Origin: Cristatella mucedo
Taxonomy: Eukaryota; Bryozoa; Phylactolaemata; Cristatellidae
Reading direction: 5' to 3'
Assembly: GCA_009760855.2 (NCBI GenBank)
Contig: WPIO01000029.1
Coordinates: 4,184,001-4,248,000, forward strand
DNA length: 64,000 bases
Shown here: in pieces, positions 35,194-46,914 of the stretch
How positions within the stretch are numbered: the first letter of the stretch is position 1
Layout: the number at the start of each line of letters is the position of its first letter
Made by a program: the position numbers and the translations under genes
The notes under the pieces: model-generated
What the model was told of the DNA's origin: nothing
Seen by the model: only the letters and a program-made list of their open reading frames with translations
The model's database searches: none

Positions 35194-37451
35194 CCATTTA
35201 TTACCCAAACTGCACAGTCAATGACCATCTATTCTGCTTCGGGAAGAGCAGTGATAATACGAATGACCCTGCTGATCTACTTGGCTTGAGGATTAATTGC
35301 TCATGCTCACTGCCAAACGCTAACCCTCAGTAGCCTGTGCATTTCATAAGCACCTAGCTTGCACTGCTTGCTTATTTTCCTTGGTATTGATATTGGTTCA
35401 TCAATGTAAATGTTGTCATTCGCACCGGAATGCAGCTGAACTGTCAAGGAATGCGTGCCTCAAAAATTACTTTTGTGGGTTATTTAAACTGATAATGCTC
35501 AACAGGAGTCGGACTGTGACATGGTAAATAGGCATTACCCTGCATTAAGCTTTTTTAACGTGCCTGCACACTGTGACTAGTTGGCTCAAGCTTATGGTCT
35601 TTCATGCATTCTGTGCATACGCCATCTTGAAATTCACCGAACTCGATAACTTGTATCTCATTTGCAGTTATGTGCATTTTAGGTGCTTACCTATTGATAA
35701 GTGGAGCACTGCTCCTTGTCCGAGAATGCATGCAGAGGCAGTACAGAAAAAGCTAATGCTAGGTTTTCACGTAGCAACTCTCATTTATGGCTTTGTAAGT
35801 TGCTGATGACATAGGCAAGAATAACTACTTAACTAAGAAACAAGTTATTTTTCTAAAAATGCAATCGTTTTGTTCAACTTAGGAAAGTGATCGTGGCTCG
35901 TTAGACTGGCTTTGCTATCGTACGTTCGGCTGTCTGAAAGTATTCAAAAAGAGCTACACTCTGTTCCCATCTTGACCTTGCTACACCAGCCTTTGCTTCT
36001 ATATCACTCTAACTGTTACGCTTCCTGTGCAATCTACCTTCTTTTTAGCGATCTTGCCACCACTTCCCTTTTAATATTAATTAGCTATGGTATATGGACA
36101 ACACGTTAATGATAAACTGACAGCAAACACACAAATACATCTATTCGCAATTAGGGTTACCCTTTAGAGTTTTGCTTTAGTTAAGCGTGATATGCGAACA
36201 AAAATTTTGGTGGATTGGTTTGACTCACTTCGTGATGCAGAGGAGGAATATGGATCTCTTGATTTCAGTAATATACCCGCTTTCTAACATTAAATTTAAA
36301 TTATATATACCACAAATGTTGGCCCAGAAAGCTGTATAGCTTCATTGTGATGCTAATCTAAGAAACAGAATATTATAGCTTGAAAGACTAAAGTCAGCCG
36401 TATTTACTATTTTTGCACCGTCTAGTGAGCTCACTGCAGCGACATTGATAGCTCCAAACCGTATGCTACGGCTAACTCAAATAGACGTAAGTTCATTAGG
36501 TGATGGCAGATCTTAGTGCCCGAATTTTACTTTTAAAGAAGGCAATAGGTGTGCTCCATATTTCAATGCATTCTCGATTTTGGCAGCTTAGTTCGTGTGA
36601 CCAATGTGCAATTACTAAAGTCGGTATTACTTTAGAGGAAGACCTTCTGCCTTGCACACGTTCATTGTCCGATTGCTTGCACGTTGAGCATGGCTGCGTC
36701 AGGTTTATACGGTGCTGATTGAAGAGGCAGGCTTGCCGTAACGAGCGGAGGTACAAGCTTCTTAATGATACTGCTAGCTTCCTCATAAAATCCACTTTCA
36801 CATCTGAACTTTCTTTTTATTTTTTCATTCGTTATTTAAAATTTACTTAGCATATTATTAAGCAACCAAAATATCCGGTACATGGCTGTTATAAGAAAAC
36901 TACGTTAGACTTGAATGTCGTTTTTAATCATGTCACTTTGACTCAGACGCTTAAGATAGAAATTATGATGTTTCTTGGTTGCTTATAGGAACTTGAGACC
37001 GTGAAGATCGGAGACTTATGATAACGAATGCAGAACTAGAGGTGAATGCAGTAGCGTCTCTGCATTCTAGCTGTGAAGTTGATATCTACAGCATGCATAG
37101 GTCATACAGAGCTCCCTCCTACTTCCAAAGTTTTTCTGCTAGACCAAAACAATTACAGCGACTCTTCGCCACCAGCATTTTTTGCCACAATGTTTTCAAA
37201 ACAACTTAACTCAGAAATCTACCAAGTTGTGTTACCATATCTTAGAGTTTACATACTGTGCGACCACAGCCCCTTTGCTCATTTCCCATGCTTGTGTGCT
37301 AGTTTGCGAAAAGCAGATGCCAGCGGAGTGTGAGTTAGAAGCATAGTGATAACGGCTTTGCTAACCGCAGTAAACCGTATCTACCCCTGACTACTTTCAG
37401 TTGAATTCAATACCAGTTCAGGAAGAGCACGAAGAAAGTGAACTCTTATAA
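35194..37451 (+). pseudogene. Receptor-like gene 3' half, copy G
   Basis: Exon 35194-35330 (after tattttcag) encodes YYPNCTVNDHLFCFGKSS and then NCSCSLP, with four cysteines, and ends at a TAG. The transmembrane exon 35668-35745 reads MCILGAYLLISGALLLV, then RECMQRQY, but the donor GT has become GA. Tail exon 1, 36440-36486, is open (ATLIAPNRMLRLTQID, gtaagt). Exon 36989-37041 reads ELETVKIGDL and stops. The exon from 37248 reads FTYCATTAPLLIS and stops after ECELEA. C-terminal exon 37401-37451: LNSIPVQEEHEESELL and stop. The lost donor should block normal splicing after the transmembrane exon. The exon series is the best guide to the family layout. Confidence 0.5.
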
Positions 37452-37465
37452 ATGTGACAAACCAG

Positions 37466-39002
37466 TCGGTCGATTGTTGAGTGGGCATGATCTCACAGCA
37501 ATTTAGTTTAGTTGCCGTAGCACACTGCCTAGAACATCAGCAAAGGAGAAACACCAACGTTTATTCGACTGAGCACGAAAACAGAGGGCAGCAGAACTGT
37601 CGTCCTGCTGACGTTCATTCTCACCCGAGCTTCTGCAACCGGCAGCTCTGGATCGCTTCGCTCTGGTACGTTTGTGTTGTTGCTTGTGACTAACAGCAGG
37701 AACGATGGCTCCGATTGGCTCGTCGGTAGTTGGTAGGTCCTTCAGCCTAGAACTAAAAGACTAAAGCATTTAGGTGGGGCACAGCTTTATGCTGGATCAG
37801 GGCAGTGCCCTCAATTAAACGAAACGACTGCCCGCCTTGTGTGGAGATAAATGCATGGCGTAGCAGGAGCAGCATGCAGCTACTCTTCTCAAATGCTCTG
37901 GCGACGAACAGTCTAAACAGTAAGCACATATTGACCATAGGGCACCTGTGCACTACCTATATTAAGAGGCTAAGAAAAGACTGCTCGGGGGAGTCAGGCT
38001 ACGGCACGGCCTGTGGAAACGTGCTTCATATGGGATCCGATTTCAGGCGTCGCCCGGCAACACATTTCTCCTGCAAATGACCCATGCCGGCACCCACAGT
38101 CAACCAGCACACCGGTGCATAGTGCAGCATTACTATCTCCTACGTTTCACCTTCTCATCTCCCGTGACTGCCTCCTTGTCGCCAGGCAGTAGCAGGGTCC
38201 CGGGTCGGTACTACATTCTCGGTTGCCGGTGCTACCGTGTTTCTGACCTTTACTGCATCTCCGATCTGCACCATAACTCTATTCTGCACCTCTTCTCCGA
38301 TCTGCAACACGTCTCCGGTCTGTGCCTCGTCTCTGACCTGTGCTGCATCTCCAACTTGTGTGGCCTCAGAATCCAGCAGCTCGTCGCAGGCTAATATCAC
38401 CTTCATGGCCTGGGCAGCCTCGCTGACCCTTGATTCGTTGCACACCACCAGGGCCTCGCAAACATTCACAGCATGGATCTCTGTGGCCAAGCGCCACACG
38501 GTGGTATCCTGGCAAACCATTGTCGCCGGCAGATCGTGGGCGATTGCTGATGCTGCTTTGGGTCCCTTTCGGATGGCACTCTTTATCCGGCAAGCCATTG
38601 CTGACTCATCGCTCGGCAGTCGGGCTCTATCTATCAGGTTAGCCAGAGGTTTCACCAAAACCTCGCGAAGCGTATGGTACTCATCCTTGATTTCATTGGT
38701 TGGTAAGAGTATACATAGAAGACAATTTTCCAGGAGCACAGGCAGGAGATAATTGTGTGCCAAACTGTCTGATTGACACCTCAATGCTCGAGCCTCTGCT
38801 TCGTGCTAAGCAGCCAAGTTGCGAAATCATCAACGGCTTGAAATTTCTCAAGTAAGGTTGCTGTAGGTCACCACCGCCGCCGGAGATAGGTTATTGTTTG
38901 GTTGCCCTCAGGCACTGCAAAGAACGCCAGCCCACGAGCAACACAATTAGGTTATTCGACTAAGCACGAAGCTGGGGGAAGGTCATCTGCTGTCTCCCAA
39001 AC
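37466..39002 (-). mobile_element. LTR-flanked element, unit G (right LTR truncated)
   Basis: The left LTR-like repeat is at about 37480-37760 and the right one at 38890-39002, where it is cut by duplication block S. The interior contains the best-preserved open frame of the element (38155-38784, minus strand). On the minus strand the LTR carries AATAAA. No reverse transcriptase, protease or integrase was seen in the 1.1 kb interior. Confidence 0.5.
38155..38784 (-). CDS. Unrecognised 209-residue protein of the LTR element, with 6-residue repeats
   Basis: Longest open frame in the window. The first 130 residues are mixed helical sequence, including LANLIDRARLPSDESAMAC and AATAIAHDLPATMV-like runs, also visible in the broken copies of units A and B. 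From about residue 145 there is a degenerate 6-residue repeat (xxQxGD type, e.g. ATQVGDAAQVRDEAQTGD), encoded by an 18-base repeat at about 38262-38375. Its place between two LTR-like repeats suggests a gag-like or accessory protein, but no zinc knuckle or known capsid motif is visible. The function is unknown. Confidence 0.4.
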   Translation of the reverse strand: MRCQSDSLAHNYLLPVLLENCLLCILLPTNEIKDEYHTLREVLVKPLANLIDRARLPSDESAMACRIKSAIRKGPKAASAIAHDLPATMVCQDTTVWRLATEIHAVNVCEALVVCNESRVSEAAQAMKVILACDELLDSEATQVGDAAQVRDEAQTGDVLQIGEEVQNRVMVQIGDAVKVRNTVAPATENVVPTRDPATAWRQGGSHGR

Positions 39003-41344
39003 GTCTCCCTAATAATTCTATTGATGGATACGGCCTGATTCAGTGGTCACGGTTGTCTTCCCTTCACTATAAAAGTACTTTGACTTAAAAGTATTGTAAT
39101 TTAGAAGTTTCTGAGGCACGATATGTCTCTCGCACTATTGGTGGTTTGTATTGACAGCTAGCTGTGTTTGTGCTTAATTATAGTTAGCACGTTTCGCAGT
39201 AAAAAGTGAGCCTATTGCAATGCCCACTCCTGGCCGGACAGAGTGGGAGTTGTTCATCTGTCTCAATCTGCCTTCTTGAGCTCCTGAAATGGTGTAGTAG
39301 TCTAGAAAGTATGTTGATTTCTGACATATACTTATTGGGTAAGGCCACAAGTGTTACTAGCAACATGACTCATCGGACAGCACTTTTTGAATGAAGCCCA
39401 GAGTCCCACGAGTTAAAGTTGGCAGCTCGTAATTCAAGCAGCTACCTAAAGTAGAGCATGCCGATATTACAGCCAATGAACTACGCCCAGGCTTTGATTA
39501 ACCAAATTAATTAGTGACACTATCAAATTATGGGACCTAGCAAGGACCACGAAAAAGATTCTGCTATTATGACAAAGCTGTAATGGGTTCTGTACTAAAG
39601 TCGTTTCCAAAAGATCTGCTCAAAGCAAGGTGTGCCAGTTCTTACGAATGTCGACGAGGAAAAATAAAGAGGTGAAGTCGCCAAGCCCGACTAACAAGAA
39701 CGGAAAATGGTGCCTTGACTCTAGCTCTTCTTCCGAAAGCAGACGCAGTGTGACTGAGACAAAGCGCGAACACACTTTAACAGTACCAGCACTTTACCTC
39801 TAAGCACAGACAAGCACATTTGATCTCTTCGAAAAAGCCCACGATGACAGCCACAGCCGTAAGGCTGCCTGAGTTTTTCACTTCAATGATTTAAGTGCAA
39901 CTGTCGCCGCTATGATCTTCAATCGGTTTTGGTGTACAACCTAAACAATAAGTTATTACATAACCGGTAAAGCTATGACGATGTAATTTTGAAACCCCTA
40001 ATGAACTATCCGCTGCTTCTTGCACGCTTTGGACTAATATCAGTGCAGGTTTCACTAGTTTCTGACTTAGAAAAAAGGTCAACAAATTATTGAGCTTGCT
40101 GACTTAACCACCACAATCAGATCAGCATTAATGCAAGCTGAATCAACATCCTTAGTCGATAGTTTAGCCTAGTTAGTAGAGAGGCAGGCTAAAATATTCT
40201 AAGCATTCATCATGCATGCCGAGACTAGTACGAGCAGCTCTATGGCCGCACTTTAGGAACTTGCCCTACCTGCCTTTGTTGTTATGTAATACAATGTTTC
40301 TCCGCCTGTAACTCCTAAAAGCCAAAAAGTTTAAGTGTCTGTTACGCTGGAGATTTTAGTATAGCTCGCTAACAGCCTAAGAAAGAAAAAGAAAGTGGAA
40401 AAAGCAAATTCAGTAAAGCAGTTGAAGTAGTGAGTAGCTTGAAAGTAGCAGGTCAGGACAGCTGACAAGGATGAGCTATAGTGTCCAGCACGAGAGTAGT
40501 TGCCAGTGCATAAGAACTGTAGAAGCGAGTTCCACTGTCTAAGACCTGCAAACCTAAAGCTTGGGTCCCCAACGGTCATTAGGCGGAGGAATTGAACGGT
40601 AATTTATGTCGATACAGATCTCGAGGGCATCAATAGGTTGAAACTGGTGAAGCAGTTCAGCTAGGCATGAAAAAGCCATGCCGTGGCTCGCCTTGTGGGT
40701 CAGACTGAGAATTTTTGCTTAGTATCCATTGATCAACGGTTAGTCAACCTAGGTCCTTTAGCAAAGGCGATAAAATTGCTGGGACTTTTGCGTGATAATT
40801 GCGTGATAAAATTGCTGGGACTTGAAAATTAGCCTTGCAAACAAATTTTTAGCCAGCTGCAGCAACCTAGATTCTTTCTTTGATGGCCCACCCAAAAGGG
40901 ATCTACAATAATCAAGCCGCAACAGGTATAGGGATCTAGTTAAATATTTTGCAAGCCACGTTGGTAGACAGCTCGTAGTCTTTGGTAAGGATCATACGTG
41001 ATCGCAAAATTTAGAAGCAGTCTTAAGAATACAGCTTTTAAAATTTAGTCAGCGGTCGAAAGCGTCATCAAACTTTTGAGAACGTGGTGCTGTTCACACA
41101 AATGCATAATCAATTAGAAGAACAAAGTTTTTTAATCTAGCCACACCCTAAGAGTTTGGCATAGGCAGAAGCTCATCTTCCATCGTTATTTAGTTTCATG
41201 AAGTTTTCCGACATCCAGAATGTAATGTTGGCAGGGAAAGCATTCCAGTTATCAGTTGCTGAAGCAGGTTCCAACTGGTTGAATGACAAAACAGCTGACT
41301 ATGGTCAGCATAAAAGTGATATCCTATTAAAATGGCCTTAATGC

Positions 41345-41610
41345 AATAACAACTACTCTCCTGCTGCAGACCATGGCTCATTCTTTTCAGCTGTCTTGAG
41401 CAGCTATTTACTCGCTACTCACTACCTCAACTGCTCTCCTGACTCTGCTATGCTTTTCACTTTCTCTTTGTTTCGCAAGACGATACCTGTTGGCTACCGA
41501 TGCCTACCAAAAGCCGATAAGGCTGCAAGTTTGCTATATTAAACTCTCCTACCTAACAGCCACATAGTCTTTATGGCTTTGTAGAGTTACAGACAGAGAT
41601 ACATTTTGTA
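41345..41610 (+). repeat. NYSPA-type repeat inside the LINE RT
   Basis: About 250 bases, read on the plus strand as NNYSPAADHGSFFSAVLSS. Present also at 12870-13090, 30040-30345 and 60640-60830, and in inverted orientation at about 40350-40500. Here it separates two RT motifs that are normally about 15 residues apart. Confidence 0.5.
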
Positions 41611-42774
41611 ATCACTTTTCACAGAGGTTGAGTATAAATGGAGAACAGCAAGGTACCGATGATAGACCCTTGATGGATTCCAAAGGTGACCCGTCTATTA
41701 TGTGAGACCTAACCCCACACGACACGTATTGAACACGGTCAAACAAGGACGACTTAAACTATGCCAGTGCCTAGAACTCCAGACCGATCACTCTCGTCAA
41801 TCGTTGAATTAGTAAGATCGGGATCATTGTGTTAAAGGCAGTTGATAGGTTGATAGATCCAGCAGAGCTATAGCAGTACAAATTTCCTTCGTCGTAGCCA
41901 CTTTCAATGTGATTCTTAAGGCCGTGAAGATCCGTTTCAGTGAAGCCCTGACTATTGAACCCTAAATAAAATGTTTCTAAAGTTAAATTATTTAAATATG
42001 TCCGACTAAGAGCTTAAAAGCCATTTTTAAATAATCTTAGGCAAGAAAGTAAGTAGAAAAACTGAGCGGTAGTTTGCAAGAATATATGTATCTAATCCAG
42101 ACTTTTTAACGCTGGGTCTAACGATTGCCGATTTGAACAATTGGGTACAGCCCTTTTTCTAAAGAAACAAGAAAAATCTCGGTTATGGCAGTACTAAGTT
42201 GGTCTACCAGTCAAGACCACAGAGACAATGGCATATGAGCTTCAGGAGGCGAGCTCTTTTTACTAGCTCTTATAAAGGTAGAACACTAGCTTGCAAGAGT
42301 CTCTGAAAACCTATCGAGATAGGTCACAGGTGGTGATTCCACAATTGCTTTACTCGCAACTACCTTTTTTGGGTAAGAATGGGTATAATTTATTGAGCAA
42401 AGTCTTGACATGTTTCTGCAAAGCCGTTAAAATCAAATCAGGTCAGACCACTAAGCATTGACCAGTTTTTATTACTGTCTTTAAATCTGTTCTGGATCCA
42501 ATTTTGCAGGAATACACGTTTCTATTAAAAAAAGAACGCCTGGCATTTTTTTAGGTTTCTTGTGTAAACTTGAAGTAACTCTTTGAAATTGCCTAAATCT
42601 GCATCAAAATCCGATTTCTTAAAACGACTTCGTGCCTGGGCGTAAGAGGGGCTACTTTTGAATGATTTTGAAAGTTAATGGAATATCCAAAATTCCGTAC
42701 ACTTATAGAATGAACGGGAACCGAGCATGCTTATCAAAAGTACTTCTGAGTTTCATGCTCATTGCATAATTAAG

Positions 42775-42957
42775 CGTAAAAAATCCCAGCTGATTGAACA
42801 GCCTCTTTTGTATAGCGACAGAAGAGCCATTACGGCTATCACCACCGCTTGCAGTGGCGATAAAGAATCGCCCACCGCAGGAATTGAACCCACGACCTCG
42901 GGACTTGAGGTCGTAAAAGCAACAGCATTACCTAGTGTGCCATCACGGCTCACTGAG
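42775..42957 (-). mobile_element. tRNA-derived SINE (family 1), with empty site in the paralogue
   Basis: Best-preserved member. On the minus strand: GTGAGCCGTGATGGCACAC with box A TGGCACACTAGG, box B GGTTCAATTCC, and 3' end 'tcgctatacaaaagaggc' plus a short T/A-rich tail. The paralogous position in block S copy 2 (about 61950-61965) reads straight from 'cattgcata' into 'ttgagggtatcgag', without the SINE. Confidence 0.8.
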
Positions 42958-45604
42958 GGTATCGAGACTGTCGGTGGAGTCTGGGTGCACATAAAAAATA
43001 CTGCACTACAAGCTGATTTAAAAGATGTGTCTATGTCGATGCTTTTTAAGTTACGTCGCTGGTTACGTTCGACATTACCCTGTGCATACGACTGAACAGA
43101 AACATTAAGCGAGACTGAACAATGATCGAAGACGGTCAGAGGGCACACCACAAGGTCAGTGAGAAAAACAGCCTTAGTAATTACAAGATCTAGAAAAAGG
43201 CCACAACCGTTGGTGGTACGATTAATGTATTGGACCAAACCTCAATTCTTCAGACGGTCGAGAATTGAGTGGACCGGGCCGTCATTAGGGTTGTCAACGT
43301 GAATATTGAAGTCTCCGGTAATCGGTAACTGCTCGTCATGCATACATATTTCAGTAAGGGACTCTGCAAAATACTCTAGAAAGACGTTTACACCGCCAGA
43401 TGGAGGTCGGTATATCACGTCAGTGAGATGCAGTGTTTTTGATGAGGACCAGATTGCAACTGACCCAAACGAAGGCCCATGCGAAAAACTGCACATCATA
43501 TTGCCGAAAGATTCACGGGTGGCCACTGCAACCCTGTGACCAACCTTGTTAGGACTCCTGGACTGATAGCATGCGAATCCATGTTGGTGGTCTCAGATTT
43601 AAGGCTACTGGAACGAGGCGTCTCCCAAATTTCGGTAAGCAGGTATGCATCTAGGTTCTCCTGGACCACCTGATCGTGAATGAGTAACCCCTTGACTTGT
43701 AACGAGCTGACATTTGGTAAGCGGAATTTAAGGGGAAGTCCGTCAACTGTGCGACGCCAATAGAGTGGCTTGTATTCGCGGCGGCCCATAGCCAGCACGG
43801 CATATGTGTGATGTTCGAATTTGAATTGGACTTGAGTAAGGGCAGCTGATTGACGTTTGACAACTAGCTGATGGATGGCAGGTGAGATACTACTGCAACG
43901 AGTACTTTTTAGTGCTTTAAACGTACGGGTTGGGTTTGATATCCGAGCTGTTGATAGGGTGAACACAGGATGCAGGAAGGTTCATACAGACGTGCCACAG
44001 AGGACCTGCCTGTAAGTATTTGCTAAGGGCGACATGGCACCTTACACTAATAGGCTCTGTTTTGCGTAGCATATCCGAGGATAGCTCATAAATAGTCTCA
44101 GCGAAGTAAGCAGCAGAATACGCGAAGGTATCATGAAGAGATCCGATACAGGACTACGCCAAGGTAGGAGTCGTCCGAGGCCGCTTTCTTGGTTGCCTTT
44201 TTGGCCTCCCATGATCCACTCTAAACTCGTTTTACTGTTGCATGCATGCAAGCAAACTAATATTGCACCAAGGCGAGGCTCGCCGGCTTGTTGTATTTCC
44301 GAATTTGAGCTCATACAACTGAAAGTGGTGTTAATCCTCGCATTCACTTCGACTCGAGTTCTCCGAAAGTTGGTCACGAGAAGAAATTGCCGTCTGTAAA
44401 ACTATCTCCCACTCGTGTCTCCACACTATCTAACCGCTCAAATAGTCCCGGTCAATTGTAGGTAATTTTCTGGTACAACAACGTGTTGTCAAAATGAAGA
44501 ACAGAAGCATAGCCTAACTATCAATTGGTAAGGGACACCGTGCAAAGTCTCAACAAAAACTGGCTTCGAACGTTGCTCCGATGATGCTTGCAACTTGAAT
44601 GCCAAGCCAGTATCAGCTTTAGCTATCTGTAAAGTATATCTTTAAAAATTTGATTATTTCGTCAGATGTCTCCAGTCAATATGTGGTTATCTAGGTATGC
44701 ACTTCTTTATGCGACAATTACTCTTCGGATCTACATTAGCCTTCGGTGCATTTTTGTCTTAAAATTTGGGTTTAAGCTGACCGGCTCAGTGCAGTTTTTT
44801 TATGTGCTCCCAATTAACTCAAAAGTCATACGGAGCAACATAGAAATAGCCCTTACCTCTTTAAGTGAAAGCACTATCCTTATGCTTTGTTAATTTTTGC
44901 GACTCCCACAAAACCGGATTATTTGTCGTTATTAGTTGGACTATTGAATGCCTGTTAGTAACTCTATGGTATGCAAAGTATCTTCCGAAAATGACAGGAG
45001 ACATTGTTTAACTCACTGAGTTAATTTCTGTGATACTGTTTCTATCAGCATTGCATTGTCTAATAACTAGTCATACATATGCAACAGAGACCACACAATG
45101 TTGAAAGTAAGCCTTAAATTATTAGTTGTGAATTAAGGCAATCGTTTTGAGTTTTGCTTGCTTAAACAAACCAGAAGCCCTGAAACTTGAAGACGGATTA
45201 AAACTTAAAGACTGATTTACATGTTCGCGATGCACCTGGCAAATTATAGCAGGAGGTTATTTGTCTTCATGTCCTACCAAATTAATTATCATACTCCTAT
45301 GATGGATTTACGTATGCAGAATGAGACTGTTAACGAACATGTTTCCCCTTATTCTCACAAATTACGACTCATCAGTTTTACGGCAAGATAACATGATGTC
45401 GTAAATTGTACATTATATGGGTCAACTAAGCTTACTTACATACCTGGTTTTTAAATTTCTGCTGAACATATTCAGTTGCACAATTCTTTGAAATTTTCAA
45501 ACCAGAGGCAATGACAGTCATGCAATGAAGGCGGGTTAAAGGTTTTTATTTAGCATAGCTGAATCTTAGGAACAATTATCGCAGCCTTGAAGATAGGGTT
45601 GCTC

Positions 45605-45790
45605 TTACACGGAAATCAAAACTCCGCCTTCTTCTTCAGGTTCAGAAGCATGACCGAGTTCCTCAGAATTCGTTATGAAATTTGTTGCCATTATGTGGTT
45701 AAAGTTGATGGGTAGAATCGATGATTTCCTGATACTTTGTTGGGAGGGCCGCCCCATACCGTTCACATGGCTGGCATGCTTACCCAATTC
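45605..45790 (-). other. Conserved minus-strand frame at the end of block S
   Basis: A 60-codon frame ending SEPEEEGGVLISV and stop, upstream part HVNGMGRPSQQSIRK. In copy 2 (63700-63900) the same frame is present but has a stop in place of a serine-glutamate codon pair. I do not recognise it. The strong conservation applies to DNA on both strands, so it may not reflect coding. Confidence 0.25.
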
Positions 45791-46032
45791 CGAGAGATCT
45801 TCACCAGGCAGAGAAAGCCGTCACTATTTGACATGCTTGCCATTGGTGTGCCTTTTTTCTGTGCATGTCAGCTCTGGTGCTTGTATGGTGCCACCTTGCG
45901 ATGTCAAAAGTATGCTTATATTCTTAAGCAGCTGATTATACGAAACTCGGGAATATCATTAAAAGACACCGTGTGCCGACGTGCTTCCTTCTCAAATACC
46001 CTGGCAGTTTGCAACGGCCAAAATCGCTCATA

Positions 46033-46910
46033 AATTACTAGTCACTAGGTAGTGGTTTACCTTGTGTCCGTACTGGCTGTGAGGTGTGTAATGGATAGAA
46101 CTTCTTTTCCTCATCTTTGTATCTATGCAAAACTCGGCTCGAGCAGTCAGATATTTTCTTGTTGAAGGCAGACATTACTTCCACACTTTGAGGAATTTGG
46201 ATTTCTTGGCAACGACAAAGCACACCGGTAAGGTTATTTTGGCATAGTTCTGGAGATAAAATCTGCATCAAATTAAAAAGATATGTCTTATCCTCTAAGT
46301 GATAGCTACTTAGACGATCGTTAGGGCTGTGGTGTCTGCTAAGGCATTATAGTATTGGGCCGCAGGAGACAGCTGAGGCCTTGCTCTTTAGTTGTATTTG
46401 CCTGCCTGCAGATTAACCCATTCCTTCAGAACTAATTTGACTGTTCAAGACTGTGGTTTGCATTGTGGTGGTTCCTCGCCTGCTTTTAAGGCGCCTGTGC
46501 ATCAAGACGCAAGCCGTTTAGTCCTGCAGAGGTGGACTATCTGCAATGCCCAGTCAAAACAGGTGATATTCATCGAAAACTTGTTGAGCCCTAAATTGAT
46601 GAGCCTAATGAATCGGCGAGAGTCTTTTTTGCATCGCATTACTTTTCTTTCAGATCTGGTTGAGTTGGCAATGAAATCTGAGCATTTGATTGCATCATTC
46701 TTTAGTTACATGCCCATCTACTTGTCTCACTGAAAGTAAAATTCCCAGCTTCTGTTGCCGCAAACGCAATCTGAACGTCCAGCCATCACCTCAGACTTCT
46801 TCCCTTACCAGTCTGCAGCTAGGCTTGTCTGTCGTGAGGGTCACAGTTGCCACATCTCACCACTTCTCGCCGCCACTCCATTCTGACCTGCACTGGCTCC
46901 CTGTCAAGCA
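46033..46910. other. Spacer with L2-like plus-strand fragment at its right end
   Basis: No gene in 46033-46740. At about 46745-46915 the plus strand reads an L2 RT fragment: LGLSVVRVTVATSHHFSPPL and LHWLPVKQR near 46880-46915. A second L2-type element in opposite orientation to the one at 46915-47735 therefore abuts it. Confidence 0.4.
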
Positions 46911-46914
46911 ACGC

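Larger units (their letters stand above)
34005..39002 (+). repeat. Array unit G (longest continuous unit)
   Basis: Contains nearly all unit parts in order: start segment, L2-tailed SINE, NCTV exon, transmembrane exon, all tail exons and the LTR element. It ends inside the right LTR at about 39002, where duplication block S begins, so R2 is missing here. Confidence 0.7.
40330..44400 (-). mobile_element. L2-clade LINE, degenerate but nearly full coding order
   Basis: On the minus strand the order is N-terminal region and start of the endonuclease (43966-43500, with LLTEIWE), endonuclease core (43526-43242, with YRPPSGG and the catalytic GDFN at 43316-43305), its end (near 43230-43100, SVSLNV), linker (near 42700, FDKHARF), then reverse transcriptase. 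RT pieces include KSGLDTYILANYRSVF near 42100, LSTAFNTM near 41850, an altered YADD box reading YADH (41312-41301) and the C-terminus FRFAGLRQWNSL near 40545. Many stops and frame changes are present. A SINE interrupts the linker, and a short repeat interrupts the RT just before YADH. Confidence 0.7.
39003..45910 (+). repeat. Duplication block S, copy 1 (pair of 59360-64000)
   Basis: Collinear with 59360-64000. Copy 1 carries three stretches absent from copy 2: 40262-41440, the SINE at 42775-42957, and about 43636-44525. The block carries a minus-strand L2-type LINE and its flanks. The first 1.2 kb (39003-40260) has no recognisable gene and may be LINE 3' UTR or host sequence. Confidence 0.7.

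Noticed and set aside
38237-38752. 171-codon plus-strand frame opposite the 209-codon LTR-element ORF
   Set aside because: It is the antisense shadow of the repeat-coding frame. The minus strand agrees with the LTR poly(A) signal orientation.
42759-43095. Possible tRNA gene at 42880-42956
   Set aside because: Box A and box B are good, but the sequence cannot form a full cloverleaf with a paired acceptor stem and continues into a SINE body found four times.
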